Source: Rhodospirillaceae bacterium CCH5-H10 (GTDB lineage Bacteria; Pseudomonadota; Alphaproteobacteria; Reyranellales; Reyranellaceae). Taken from it: DNA of 7,987 nt. Of the stretch, positions 1-6,043 are shown piece by piece (positions within the stretch are counted from its first letter, which is position 1; every line of letters begins with the position of its first letter). The position numbers and the translations under genes were made by a program. Below the pieces are notes generated by a model. The model had not been told where the DNA came from. It searched no databases and saw only the letters and a list, made by a program, of their open reading frames with translations. The stretch spans positions 1 to 7,987 of the forward strand of contig LSKJ01000783.1 in the NCBI GenBank assembly GCA_001557035.1, in the 5' to 3' direction.

Positions 1-341
1 GGCGCGGGGCTGCGACGGCACTCGCCGTGAAGCAGGCCGCCATAGTTTGCGCCCAACGGCGTCATCGAGAAGGCGCCGTCGTTCCTGTTGTATGTCATTG
101 TGAAGTTCGGGAAGGTCGCTCGCACGGCCTGGAACGTAATCGCAACGCTCGTTCCCTCGGCCAACGACGTCCCGTCCCAGACACCCGCCGTGTTGCGGCG
201 ATCGTCGAAAACGACGGCGAAGTTGCGCACCTGACCGCCCTGGTCGGTGACCTTGCAGGCGAGCCAGCGCGACTCCGCCATCGCCGGCGCGGCGACGACG
301 GCCATACCGGCCACCGTCACCAGTAATGTCGCAAGCCGCAT
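1..341 (-). CDS. Small secreted protein of unknown function, 3' end cut by window edge
   Basis: An open minus-strand frame begins with ATG at 341-339 and stays open for 113 codons to the window edge, so the C-terminus is missing. The first 23 residues read as a Sec signal peptide: Arg2, a hydrophobic core rich in Leu, Val and Ala, and an AMA cleavage site before Glu23, so the product should be periplasmic or secreted. The mature part has two cysteines, Cys29 and Cys108, which could form a disulfide, and alternates short hydrophobic stretches (FAVVFDD, VAITFQAV) as a small beta-rich domain would. A GGAGG Shine-Dalgarno (complement of 348-352) lies six bases before the ATG, which supports this start. 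It follows the SDR stop by 18 bases on the same strand, so co-transcription is likely. I recognise no family, and the link to the SDR may be positional only. Confidence 0.75.
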   Translation of the reverse strand, partial: MRLATLLVTVAGMAVVAAPAMAESRWLACKVTDQGGQVRNFAVVFDDRRNTAGVWDGTSLAEGTSVAITFQAVRATFPNFTMTYNRNDGAFSMTPLGANYGGLLHGECRRSPA

Positions 342-359
342 CGGGCGCCTCCCCGACCC

Positions 360-1121
360 TTACTTCGGCGCCATGCGGATCGCGCCGTCGAGGCGGATCG
401 TCTCGCCGTTCAGCATCGGGTTCTCGACGATGCTCATGGCGAGCTGGGCATATTCCTTCGGGTCGCCGAGGCGCGAGGGGAACGGCACCTGGGCGCCCAG
501 GCTCTTCTGCGCTTCCGCCGGCAGGCTCATCATCATCGGCGTGAGGAACAGGCCCGGCGCGATGGTGCAGACGCGGACGCCGAGGCTCGCCAGGTCGCGC
601 GCGATCGGGAGCGTCATGCCGACGACGCCGCCCTTCGACGCCGAATAGGCCGCCTGGCCGATCTGGCCGTCGAACGCCGCGACCGACGCGGTGTTGATGA
701 TCACGCCGCGCTCGCCGCCGTCCAGCGGCTCGGCCTGGCTCATCGCGAAGGCCGCCACGCGGATCACGTTGAAGGTGCCGATCAGGTTCACCTGGATGAC
801 CTGGCTGAACATCGCCAGATCGTGCGGGCCCGACTTGGAGACGGTGCGGCCGGAGCGGCCGATGCCGGCGCAGTTCACGACGACGCGCGGCGCACCCAGC
901 TTCTCGACGACCGTCTTCACCGAGGCCTCGACACTGGCCGCGTCCGCCACGTTGGTCTTCACGAAGAGGCCGCCGATTTCCTTGGCCTTCTGCTCGCCCA
1001 GCTCGTCCTGCAGGTCGAAGATCGCGACCTTGGCGCCCGCCGCCGCCAGCGCCGACGCCGTTGCGCCGCCCAATCCCGAAGCGCCGCCCGTGACGATGGC
1101 GGCCTGACCCTTGACGTTCAT
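360..1121 (-). CDS. SDR-family dehydrogenase, 3-hydroxyacyl-CoA dehydrogenase type
   Basis: This 253-residue protein is a classical short-chain dehydrogenase/reductase of normal length. The nucleotide-binding motif TGGASGLG is at 11-18. Asp36 at the end of the second beta strand is the usual mark of NAD rather than NADP preference. NCAG follows at 83-86, and the catalytic tetrad is Asn112, Ser146, Tyr159 and Lys163 within YSASK. The long insert before Ser146 ([12 protein letters not shown]) and the C-terminal [12 protein letters not shown] resemble HSD17B10-like type II 3-hydroxyacyl-CoA dehydrogenases. The likely reaction is therefore NAD-dependent oxidation of a 3-hydroxyacyl-CoA in cytoplasmic beta-oxidation. 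The family is secure; the substrate is inferred and could be another secondary alcohol. A GGAGG Shine-Dalgarno (complement of 1128-1132) six bases upstream fixes the start. The gene is divergent from the DUF1232 gene and followed by a small secreted protein. Confidence 0.93.
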   Translation of the reverse strand: MNVKGQAAIVTGGASGLGGATASALAAAGAKVAIFDLQDELGEQKAKEIGGLFVKTNVADAASVEASVKTVVEKLGAPRVVVNCAGIGRSGRTVSKSGPHDLAMFSQVIQVNLIGTFNVIRVAAFAMSQAEPLDGGERGVIINTASVAAFDGQIGQAAYSASKGGVVGMTLPIARDLASLGVRVCTIAPGLFLTPMMMSLPAEAQKSLGAQVPFPSRLGDPKEYAQLAMSIVENPMLNGETIRLDGAIRMAPK

Positions 1122-1157
1122 TCCTGTCCTCCGTGCCCATTCTCGAGCAGTGGGGCG

Positions 1158-1185
1158 CTTTTAGCATTTCCACCCCCCTTGCCAA
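1158..1185 (-). promoter_or_regulatory. Candidate sigma70-type promoter for the SDR gene
   Basis: Reading the minus strand in the 93-base gap between the divergent SDR and DUF1232 genes, TTGGCA (complement of 1180-1185, 5 of 6 to TTGACA) is followed after 16 bases by TAAAAG (complement of 1158-1163, 4 of 6 to TATAAT). Transcription would begin near 1150 and leave a leader of about 30 bases carrying the GGAGG ribosome site. This is pattern matching only; such matches also arise by chance. Confidence 0.35.
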
Positions 1186-1214
1186 GCCGGGCCGCCGACC
1201 CAACCTTTCCCGGC

Positions 1215-1592
1215 ATGAGCGACGCATCCAATCTGGTCCGGAACGAGGCGACCGTCCGCCGGAACTTCTGGACGAAGGCCCGCCGCACTCTGGGCCGGGT
1301 CCCCTTCACCGAGGACGCCGTTGCGGCCTTCTACTGCGCCACCGACAGTGCGACGCCGCTGCCGATCCGCGCCACCCTGTTCGGGGCGCTGGCCTACTTC
1401 GTTCTACCGTTCGACGCCGTCCCGGACCTGCTGCTTGGCCTCGGCTTCACCGACGACGCGGCCATCATGGTCGCGGCCTTCACCGCCGCCCGCATGCACA
1501 TCACCGAGGCGCATCGCGCCCAGGCGCGCGCGTGGCTGCTCAAGGAGCAGGGCCAGACGGAAGCTTCTCGGGGGGCTTCTCCGGCGGGCTGA
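1215..1592 (+). CDS. DUF1232 (YkvA-like) small membrane protein
   Basis: The 125-residue product carries the DUF1232 signature in the middle: the hydrophobic stretch at about 56-76 contains YFVLPFDAVPD (61-71), followed by a glycine-containing turn and the acidic pair Asp80-Asp81 in GFTDD. The family is small, widespread and mostly uncharacterised, usually with one or two membrane-embedded helices. An N-terminal basic helix (RRNFWTKARR) and a C-terminal amphipathic, Arg-rich part flank the core. The ATG at 1215 is the first in frame that gives the normal family length; the frame is open further upstream, but only by reading back over the SDR promoter and coding region. No good Shine-Dalgarno precedes it, so a weak or leaderless start is possible. 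The last 53 bases overlap the convergent transporter gene. The biological role is unknown. Confidence 0.82.
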   Translation: MSDASNLVRNEATVRRNFWTKARRTLGRVPFTEDAVAAFYCATDSATPLPIRATLFGALAYFVLPFDAVPDLLLGLGFTDDAAIMVAAFTAARMHITEAHRAQARAWLLKEQGQTEASRGASPAG

Positions 1593-2487
1593 CGGCGGCG
1601 GCGCGGCGACGCTCGCGCGCGACCACGTGCTCGCGATGGGCGATGTAGAGGGCCGAGGCGATGACGATGGCGGCGCCGACATAGGTCCAGACGACCGGCA
1701 TCTCGTTCCACATCAGCCAGCCCATGAACACCGCGAAGGGCAGCCGCATGTATTCGAACGGCGCGATGGCCGACATCTCGCCGGACTTGAAGGCCTGAAC
1801 CCAGAAATACTGGCCGACCGTGGCGGTGGAGGCGATTCCGATCGCGAGCACCCAGCCCCAGAGATCCGGCCAGCGCCAGACCCAGATCGCCGGCGGGGCC
1901 AGCAGCAGGGTCGAAAAGATCGCAAACTGCGTCAGGATCATCAGCGGCGATTCGGAATCCGAGAGGCGCTTCACCAGCAGGATCGAGATGGCGACGCAGG
2001 CCGCGTTGGCCAGAGCCACCAGCGCGCCGAGCTGGAGACTGCCCTCTCCCGGCCGCACCATCACCAGAACGCCGGCAAAGCCGACGATGGTCGCCGTCCA
2101 GCGGCGCCAACGGACCTTCTCCTTGGCGATGACCGCCGCGACCACGACGGAGAAGAGCGGCTGCGAGAAGGCGATCGCCGTCGCGTCGGCCAGAGGCAGC
2201 ATCGAAATGGCGTAGAAGCCCAGCACCATCGAGGTGGTGCCCATGAAGGTGCGCCAGAAATGGCCGGTGATGCGCTGGCTGAGCCACGGCTTCACCTTGC
2301 CCGACATCATCAGCGGCAGCAGCATCACCACCGAGAGGATGGCGCGGAAGAACGCCGTCTGGACGCTCTCGATCTGTTCCGACAGTAGCCGGATCATCAC
2401 GCCGGTCGAGGTGAAGATGAAGCCTCCGCTCACCAGCCACAGCGCCCCCTGCACATTGGGCGGAAGGCGCCGCAGCCAGTCCCGCAT
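1540..2487 (-). CDS. DMT-superfamily transporter with two EamA domains
   Basis: This 315-residue inner-membrane protein has the usual length and plan of ten-helix drug/metabolite transporters: two EamA repeats at about 15-146 and 155-283. The first repeat ends in TIVGFAGVLVMVRPGEG, and the second contains SAIAPFEYMRLPFAVFMGW followed by Glu262 in WNEMP, which is the typical EamA ending. The cytoplasmic tail from 284 is basic (REHVVARERRR), then proline-rich (SPPEKPPEKLP). The start is the ATG at 2487-2485, which overlaps the ligase stop by one base (TGATG), so translation is probably coupled. An open frame continues upstream to 2754 but only inside the ligase gene. EamA proteins export or import metabolites such as amino acids, purines or S-adenosylmethionine; the substrate cannot be read from sequence. 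Coupling to an acyl-CoA ligase suggests a related metabolite, which is inference. Confidence 0.9.
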   Translation of the reverse strand: MRDWLRRLPPNVQGALWLVSGGFIFTSTGVMIRLLSEQIESVQTAFFRAILSVVMLLPLMMSGKVKPWLSQRITGHFWRTFMGTTSMVLGFYAISMLPLADATAIAFSQPLFSVVVAAVIAKEKVRWRRWTATIVGFAGVLVMVRPGEGSLQLGALVALANAACVAISILLVKRLSDSESPLMILTQFAIFSTLLLAPPAIWVWRWPDLWGWVLAIGIASTATVGQYFWVQAFKSGEMSAIAPFEYMRLPFAVFMGWLMWNEMPVVWTYVGAAIVIASALYIAHREHVVARERRRAAAVSPPEKPPEKLPSGPAP

Positions 2488-4022
2488 CAGATCTTCCGCT
2501 CGTGGCCGACCCAGTAAGGCTCGCGCAGCGTCTTCTTCAGCACCTTGCCGACGGGGCTGCGCGGCAGCGTCTCCACGAAGTCGACGGTCTTGGGCGCCTT
2601 GACGCCGCCCAGTCTCTCCTTGGCAAGCCGGATCAGCTCGTCGGCCTCCACCGTCATGCCGGGCTTCAGCTCGACGACGGCCTTCACCGCCTCGCCCCAC
2701 TTCTCGTCGGGCACGCCGATCACGGCGCAGTCCTGAACCGAGGGATGGCTCCACAGGACCTGCTCGACCTCGCCGGGGAAGACGTTGAAGCCGCCGGAGA
2801 TGATCATGTCCTTCTTGCGATCGACGATGTAGACGAACCCGTCCTCGTCGATCACGCCGATGTCGCCGGTATGATGCCAGCCGAAAGCCGAGGCCTCGGC
2901 CGTCGCCTCGACGTTGTTGTAGTAGCCCTTCATGACGAGGCCGCCGCGCACGACGATCTCGCCACGTTCACCGCGCGGCAGCAGCTTGCCGTGGTCGTCC
3001 ATGACCTCGAGCCGCACCAGCGGCGAGACCTTGCCGCAACTCGCGAGCCGGTGGCGGTTGTTGGTCTCCAGCGCCGCCACGTGATCTTCCGGCGAGAAGA
3101 AGGTGCAGATCATGCAGGCCTCGGCCTGGCCGTAGGTCTGGGTCAGCACCGGGCCGAACACCTTTACGGCCTCGACGAGCTTGTCGACCGACATCGGCGC
3201 CGACGCATAGACCAGATGCTGAAGTGAGCTGTAGTCGTACTTGGCCACGTCGGGATGGGCGAGGAGCATGTAGATCAGGGTCGGCGGCATGTAGACATGC
3301 GTGACCTTGTGCTTTTCGATCGCGGCCAGGATACCGCCGGGATCGGCCGTGCCCATGAAGATGTTGGTGCCGCCGAACGCCAGCAGCGGGAACGAGCAGA
3401 CGCCGGCCGCATGGGTCATCGGCGCCACCATCAGATGGACCGGCGGCGACTTCACGGGCATGCAGGCCCAGAAGATCGAGTTCATGGTCTCGATGTTGCC
3501 GTTGGTGATCTGCACGCCCTTGGGCCGGCCGGTGGTGCCGCCCGAACTCGCGAGGAAGGCCACGTCGCCCGGCGCGTCGGGCAGGTCGGGCGCCACTTCC
3601 TTCTGCGCCGCCAGCCAGTCCGCGAAGGAAGGCGTATCGATGCAGATGAAGCCGGTGATGCGCGGGCAGGCCTCGCGGATGCGCGGCAGATAATTCTCGA
3701 AGCTCGAATGATAGAACAGCACCTCCACGTCGGTGTTGTTCAGGATGTAGAGATTCTCCTCCAGCGCGTTGCGCGCATTGACCGGCGCCCAGGTGATGCC
3801 GGCGCGCACGATGCCCAGCAGGCAGGCATAGGCCGCCGCATGGTTGGGACTGTAGACGGCGGCCTTCGAGCCGCGCCCCAGTCCCATCGCCAGCAACCCG
3901 TTGGCGACACGATGCGTCTGCTCGCGCACTTCGCGATAGGTCCAGCCCTGCGTGCCATCATGCAGGCAATGCCGCTCCGGATAGAGATCGGCGCCGCGGT
4001 CGAAATAGTCGATCAGACGCAT
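2487..4022 (-). CDS. Class I adenylate-forming acyl-CoA ligase (fatty-acyl-CoA synthetase type)
   Basis: The 511-residue enzyme activates a carboxylic acid with ATP to an acyl-AMP and transfers it to CoA. The phosphate-binding loop SSGGTTGRPKG is at 159-169. TYGQAE (296-301) is the adenine/acyl-AMP motif. HTGDIG (384-389) holds the ribose-binding Asp387, and DRKKD (401-405) is the hinge before the mobile C-terminal domain. Lys493 in SPVGKVLKK is the expected catalytic lysine, so the enzyme looks intact. Length and motifs fit FadD-like medium/long-chain ligases, but aryl or branched acids cannot be excluded. The start MRLIDYF is the ATG at 4022-4020, one base after the DUF2442 stop, with GAGG about ten bases upstream. 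An in-frame extension to 4199 is disfavoured because it lies wholly inside the DUF2442 gene and adds no family-like sequence. Its stop overlaps the transporter start. Confidence 0.93.
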   Translation of the reverse strand: MRLIDYFDRGADLYPERHCLHDGTQGWTYREVREQTHRVANGLLAMGLGRGSKAAVYSPNHAAAYACLLGIVRAGITWAPVNARNALEENLYILNNTDVEVLFYHSSFENYLPRIREACPRITGFICIDTPSFADWLAAQKEVAPDLPDAPGDVAFLASSGGTTGRPKGVQITNGNIETMNSIFWACMPVKSPPVHLMVAPMTHAAGVCSFPLLAFGGTNIFMGTADPGGILAAIEKHKVTHVYMPPTLIYMLLAHPDVAKYDYSSLQHLVYASAPMSVDKLVEAVKVFGPVLTQTYGQAEACMICTFFSPEDHVAALETNNRHRLASCGKVSPLVRLEVMDDHGKLLPRGERGEIVVRGGLVMKGYYNNVEATAEASAFGWHHTGDIGVIDEDGFVYIVDRKKDMIISGGFNVFPGEVEQVLWSHPSVQDCAVIGVPDEKWGEAVKAVVELKPGMTVEADELIRLAKERLGGVKAPKTVDFVETLPRSPVGKVLKKTLREPYWVGHERKI

Positions 4023-4023
4023 G

Positions 4024-4437
4024 TCACGCCGCCTCGTTCTTGCGGGGCCGACCGCCCAGTTTGCCATTGGCGCGAGCCGCTGCTGCTTTAGCGACGCTCC
4101 GCACGCTTCCTCCACGCTGGCCGAGCCTCGAGGCCATCCATCGGTTCGAGCCGAACTGCCCGCTGAGCAGTCCCGGCAGATAGACGTCGGCATCGACACG
4201 CGGGAAATGGAGCCCGAAGCCCGACGGCGTGATTTCGATTTCCTGAAGATCGCGCGGCTTTGCGCCCTGCAGACCTTCCACCATCTCAGGCCCGAATAAC
4301 ACGACGAGGCCGGTATTCAACTCGACGATGATGCGCTGCTGGCGCCTGTCGTAGCGCACGCTGACCGCATAGGGCTCGTCGGCCTTCCGCTTCCCACCAC
4401 GGGCCTGAGCCCGGTCGAACTCGTCACGCTTTGCCAT
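4024..4437 (-). CDS. DUF2442 protein with AT-hook-like C-terminal tail
   Basis: The 137-residue product has a DUF2442 domain at about 22-101: a strand pair around IIVELNTGLVVLFGP, then LQEIEITPSGFGLHFPRVDADVYLPG and a closing FGSNRWMASRLG. This pattern, with TGL, the IEI strand and DVYLPGL, is characteristic. DUF2442 genes often sit beside DUF4160 genes, as here, and the pair is sometimes viewed as toxin-antitoxin-like; I know of no settled function. The 36-residue tail is Ala/Arg/Lys-rich and ends in NGKLGGRPRK (124-133), whose GRP core resembles a minor-groove AT-hook, so DNA binding is plausible. The start is the ATG at 4437 with GGGAG seven bases upstream; a GTG at 4458 is an alternative that adds seven residues. 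The start lies inside the last codons of the repaired DUF4160 frame, and the stop is one base before the ligase start. Confidence 0.85.
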   Translation of the reverse strand: MAKRDEFDRAQARGGKRKADEPYAVSVRYDRRQQRIIVELNTGLVVLFGPEMVEGLQGAKPRDLQEIEITPSGFGLHFPRVDADVYLPGLLSGQFGSNRWMASRLGQRGGSVRSVAKAAAARANGKLGGRPRKNEAA

Positions 4438-4673
4438 GGATCGACTCCCACGCAGCACACAGGACCGACAGATGCGACGCCATCAACGCCCCGAATTCGG
4501 GCGACGTCACGGCGCGACAGTCCATAGACTTCACGCAATACCGGCATCCCCTTGCGGCAGTTCAAATTGAAGATCGCCTCGCCCCCTTGTCCGATGACAT
4601 GGACATGAGCCGGCCGATGGTCGCCGGGATAAATCACGAAGCGTAGACCCGCAGCCCTCAGAACGGTCGGCAT
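4424..4673 (-). pseudogene. DUF4160 gene disrupted by a single-base frameshift
   Basis: The ATG at 4673-4671 opens MPTVLRAAGLRFVIYPGD, then HRPAHVHV at 19-26 and YGLSRRDVARIR up to residue 61, a clear DUF4160 start with the conserved PxHVHV-type motif. After codon 61 the frame becomes meaningless and runs on antiparallel to family expectation, to 4317. Removing one base from the G4 run (CCCC on the plus strand, 4489-4492) restores ALMASHLSVLCAAWESIHGKA and a stop at 4426-4424, giving 82 residues, the usual family length. The repaired stop overlaps the DUF2442 start by 14 bases, as expected for a coupled pair. The extra base could be a real mutation, a sequencing error in a short homopolymer, or a site of slippage. 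DUF4160 proteins are small, of unknown function, and often paired with DUF2442. Confidence 0.8.
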
Positions 4674-4681
4674 CAAAAATG

Positions 4682-4710
4682 ACCTTAAACCCAAACGGTT
4701 GGGTTTTCAA
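4682..4710 (-). promoter_or_regulatory. Candidate promoter with a palindromic operator for the DUF4160/DUF2442 operon
   Basis: On the minus strand TTGAAA (complement of 4705-4710, 5 of 6 to the -35 consensus) is followed after exactly 17 bases by TAAGGT (complement of 4682-4687, only 3 of 6 to the -10 consensus). A perfect palindrome, AAACCCAA with a four-base centre and TTGGGTTT (4687-4706), fills the space between them, which is where a repressor site would sit. The first ATG is only nine bases past the -10, so the transcript would be nearly leaderless. The same palindrome could instead be a weak terminator for the acetyltransferase gene ending at 4718, although it lacks a long T run on that strand. 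Confidence 0.4.
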
Positions 4711-4717
4711 GAACAGG

Positions 4718-5245
4718 TCAGCGTGGCGGTTGCACGTCTCCCTCGCCCAGCGGTCGCTGCATCAGGACGCTGTCGAGCCAGCGGCCAAACTTGAAGCCGA
4801 CGCTCTTCAGCGTGCCGGTCATCTCGAAGCCGCAGGAAGCGTGGAGGTTGATCGAGGCGACGTGCGCGGAGTCGCCGATCACGGCGATCATCTGGCGGCG
4901 GCCGTCGCGGGCGCAGAGGTCGATCAGCGGCACCAGCAGCGCCTTGCCGACGCCCTGACCCACCGCATCCTTGTCGATGTAGATCGAGTTCTCGACGGTG
5001 AAGCGGTAGGCCGGCCGCGTGCGATAGAGGCCGGCATAGGCATAGCCCAGCAGGCGCCCGTCCTTCTCGGCCACGATGTACGGCAGGCCGAGATCGAGCA
5101 CCGCGGCGCGGCGCTTCTTCATTTCGGCAAGGTCGGGCGGATCGACCTCGAAGGAGGCCGTGCCGTGCAGCACGTGATGTCCGTAAATCTCCGCGCAACG
5201 CGCCACGTCGGCCTCGGTCGAGGCCCTCACCGTCAATCCGCTCAC
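4718..5245 (-). CDS. GNAT N-acetyltransferase, phosphinothricin/methionine-sulfoximine type
   Basis: The 175-residue protein is full length for the Bar/Pat/MddA branch of GNAT acetyltransferases, which transfer acetyl from acetyl-CoA to the amino group of phosphinothricin, methionine sulfoximine or related amino acids. The N-terminal IRAST-like VRASTEADVARCAEIY, TASFEVDP (29-36) and VENSIYID (84-91, with Glu85 in the position of the branch's conserved acid) are typical. The acetyl-CoA pyrophosphate loop is GQGVGKALL, with Gln97-Gly98-x-Gly100. NLHASCGFEMTG (133-144) and WLDSVLMQR (156-164) complete the fold. The start is a GTG at 5245-5243 preceded by GGGGA about nine bases upstream; no better ATG exists in frame. 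It lies between lolA (43-base gap) and the DUF4160 gene (44-base gap) on the same strand. The natural substrate is uncertain; resistance to phosphinothricin is only a possibility. Confidence 0.9.
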   Translation of the reverse strand: MSGLTVRASTEADVARCAEIYGHHVLHGTASFEVDPPDLAEMKKRRAAVLDLGLPYIVAEKDGRLLGYAYAGLYRTRPAYRFTVENSIYIDKDAVGQGVGKALLVPLIDLCARDGRRQMIAVIGDSAHVASINLHASCGFEMTGTLKSVGFKFGRWLDSVLMQRPLGEGDVQPPR

Positions 5246-5255
5246 GTCTTGAAAT

Positions 5256-5277
5256 CCCCACGCCGGTTCAGGCGGGG
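5256..5277 (-). terminator. Bulged GC hairpin between lolA and the acetyltransferase gene
   Basis: Downstream of the lolA stop, the minus strand reads CCCCGCC, a six-base loop, then GGCGTGGGG, which pair with a single bulged T for at least seven base pairs. Only a short ATTTC follows, not a U tract, so it is a poor intrinsic terminator. The right arm contains the GGGGA that serves as the acetyltransferase ribosome-binding site, so folding would hide it. It may act as a weak terminator, a translational brake, or have no role. Confidence 0.3.
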
Positions 5278-5288
5278 ACTATAGCGCG

Positions 5289-5939
5289 TCAGTTGGCGCC
5301 GCGCCGTATCTGACCCGCATCCGGTCCGTCGAACTTGAACAGCGAGGCTGCCAGGGGCAATCCGGTCTGCAGGCCGTTCAGCGCAACGTCGACCCGCTGG
5401 CCGCGATTGTCGATGATGCTCCAGCCGCGCAGCACCATCGGATTCTCGTTAAGGCGCACGATGACCTTGCCTTCGTTCGGCTTCTTGGTCTGGCTCATGG
5501 TGAGCTGCAGCATGCCGTCGGTGCGCTCCACCTTTTCGACCGTGAGGTCGCCGCCCTGCAGCACCATCGGGTCGCGCACCAGGAAGGAGGCTGCCGTCCA
5601 GCCGATCGGCCACTGGCCGAAGTCGCGGTTGGCGATGTCCCACATCGTCACCTGGCTGCCGTCGGCCACGATCTTGAGCTGCGAGGGCGGATCGTATTCG
5701 AAGCGCATGCGGCCGGGCCGGCTCACCGAGAGCGTGCCCTGCACGACCGTTCCGCCGGGATTCGACTGGACGAAGCGGGCCTGCAGGGTGCGGATGCCGT
5801 TGAAGTAGCGCTCCACTTCCGCGACCTGCGGATTGGACGCTGGCGCCTGGGCCTGCTGCACCGGCGCCTGGGCGTGAGCCTGGGCGGTTCCGAGAGTGAG
5901 GAGAGCGGCGGAGGAAAGAGCTGTGAGCAGCGTGCGCAT
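5289..5939 (-). CDS. lolA: Outer-membrane lipoprotein carrier protein LolA
   Basis: LolA ferries lipoproteins through the periplasm from the LolCDE exporter to the outer membrane. The 216-residue precursor begins MRTLLTALSSAALLTLGTAQ, a good Sec signal peptide with likely cleavage after AHA at 21-23. An Ala/Gln/Pro linker follows to about 38. The LolA domain then shows LQARFVQ (52-58), GTLSVSRPGRMRFEY (68-82, where Arg74 matches Arg43 of mature Escherichia coli LolA by my alignment), IVADGSQVTMWD (90-101) and an LNENPMVLRGWSIIDNRG strand pair near the C-terminus. I chose the ATG at 5939 because it puts the signal peptide at the very N-terminus; ATGs at 5978 and 5999 would add 13 or 20 residues that are not signal-like. 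None of the three has a good Shine-Dalgarno. It is divergent from the LLM gene. Confidence 0.88.
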   Translation of the reverse strand: MRTLLTALSSAALLTLGTAQAHAQAPVQQAQAPASNPQVAEVERYFNGIRTLQARFVQSNPGGTVVQGTLSVSRPGRMRFEYDPPSQLKIVADGSQVTMWDIANRDFGQWPIGWTAASFLVRDPMVLQGGDLTVEKVERTDGMLQLTMSQTKKPNEGKVIVRLNENPMVLRGWSIIDNRGQRVDVALNGLQTGLPLAASLFKFDGPDAGQIRRGAN

Positions 5940-6030
5940 CGGGCGGATATGACGGTCGAATACGGCGGAATCAAGCATCGGCAGGCACTTCCCAATCATG
6001 TGAACGACCGTTTACCATGCGGCAACCAGC

Positions 6031-6037
6031 AGGAGGT
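6031..6037 (+). promoter_or_regulatory. Strong ribosome-binding site of the LLM gene
   Basis: AGGAGGT lies six bases before the ATG at 6044 and is a near-perfect anti-16S match. It decides the start: the earlier in-frame ATG at 6017 lies upstream of this site and would add nine residues (MRQPAGGNA) unlike the family. Confidence 0.85.
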
Positions 6038-6043
6038 AACGCC

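Noticed and set aside
1321..2388. Long plus-strand frame opposite the DMT transporter
   Set aside because: Its product is Arg/His/Gln/Asp-rich without domain pattern, while the opposite strand encodes a coherent ten-helix transporter.
3255..4091. Plus-strand frame opposite the acyl-CoA ligase
   Set aside because: It is an antisense shadow of a gene with all catalytic motifs intact and shows no recognisable motif itself.
4023..4199. N-terminal extension of the acyl-CoA ligase by 59 residues
   Set aside because: It lies wholly within the DUF2442 coding region in another frame and adds sequence unlike the family, whereas the ATG at 4022 gives a normal ligase start.
5952..6011. ACGGTCG and CGACCGT as a 7-bp inverted repeat in the lolA/LLM divergent region
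   Set aside because: The arms are short and 46 bases apart; chance occurrence is likely and no promoter elements align with them.
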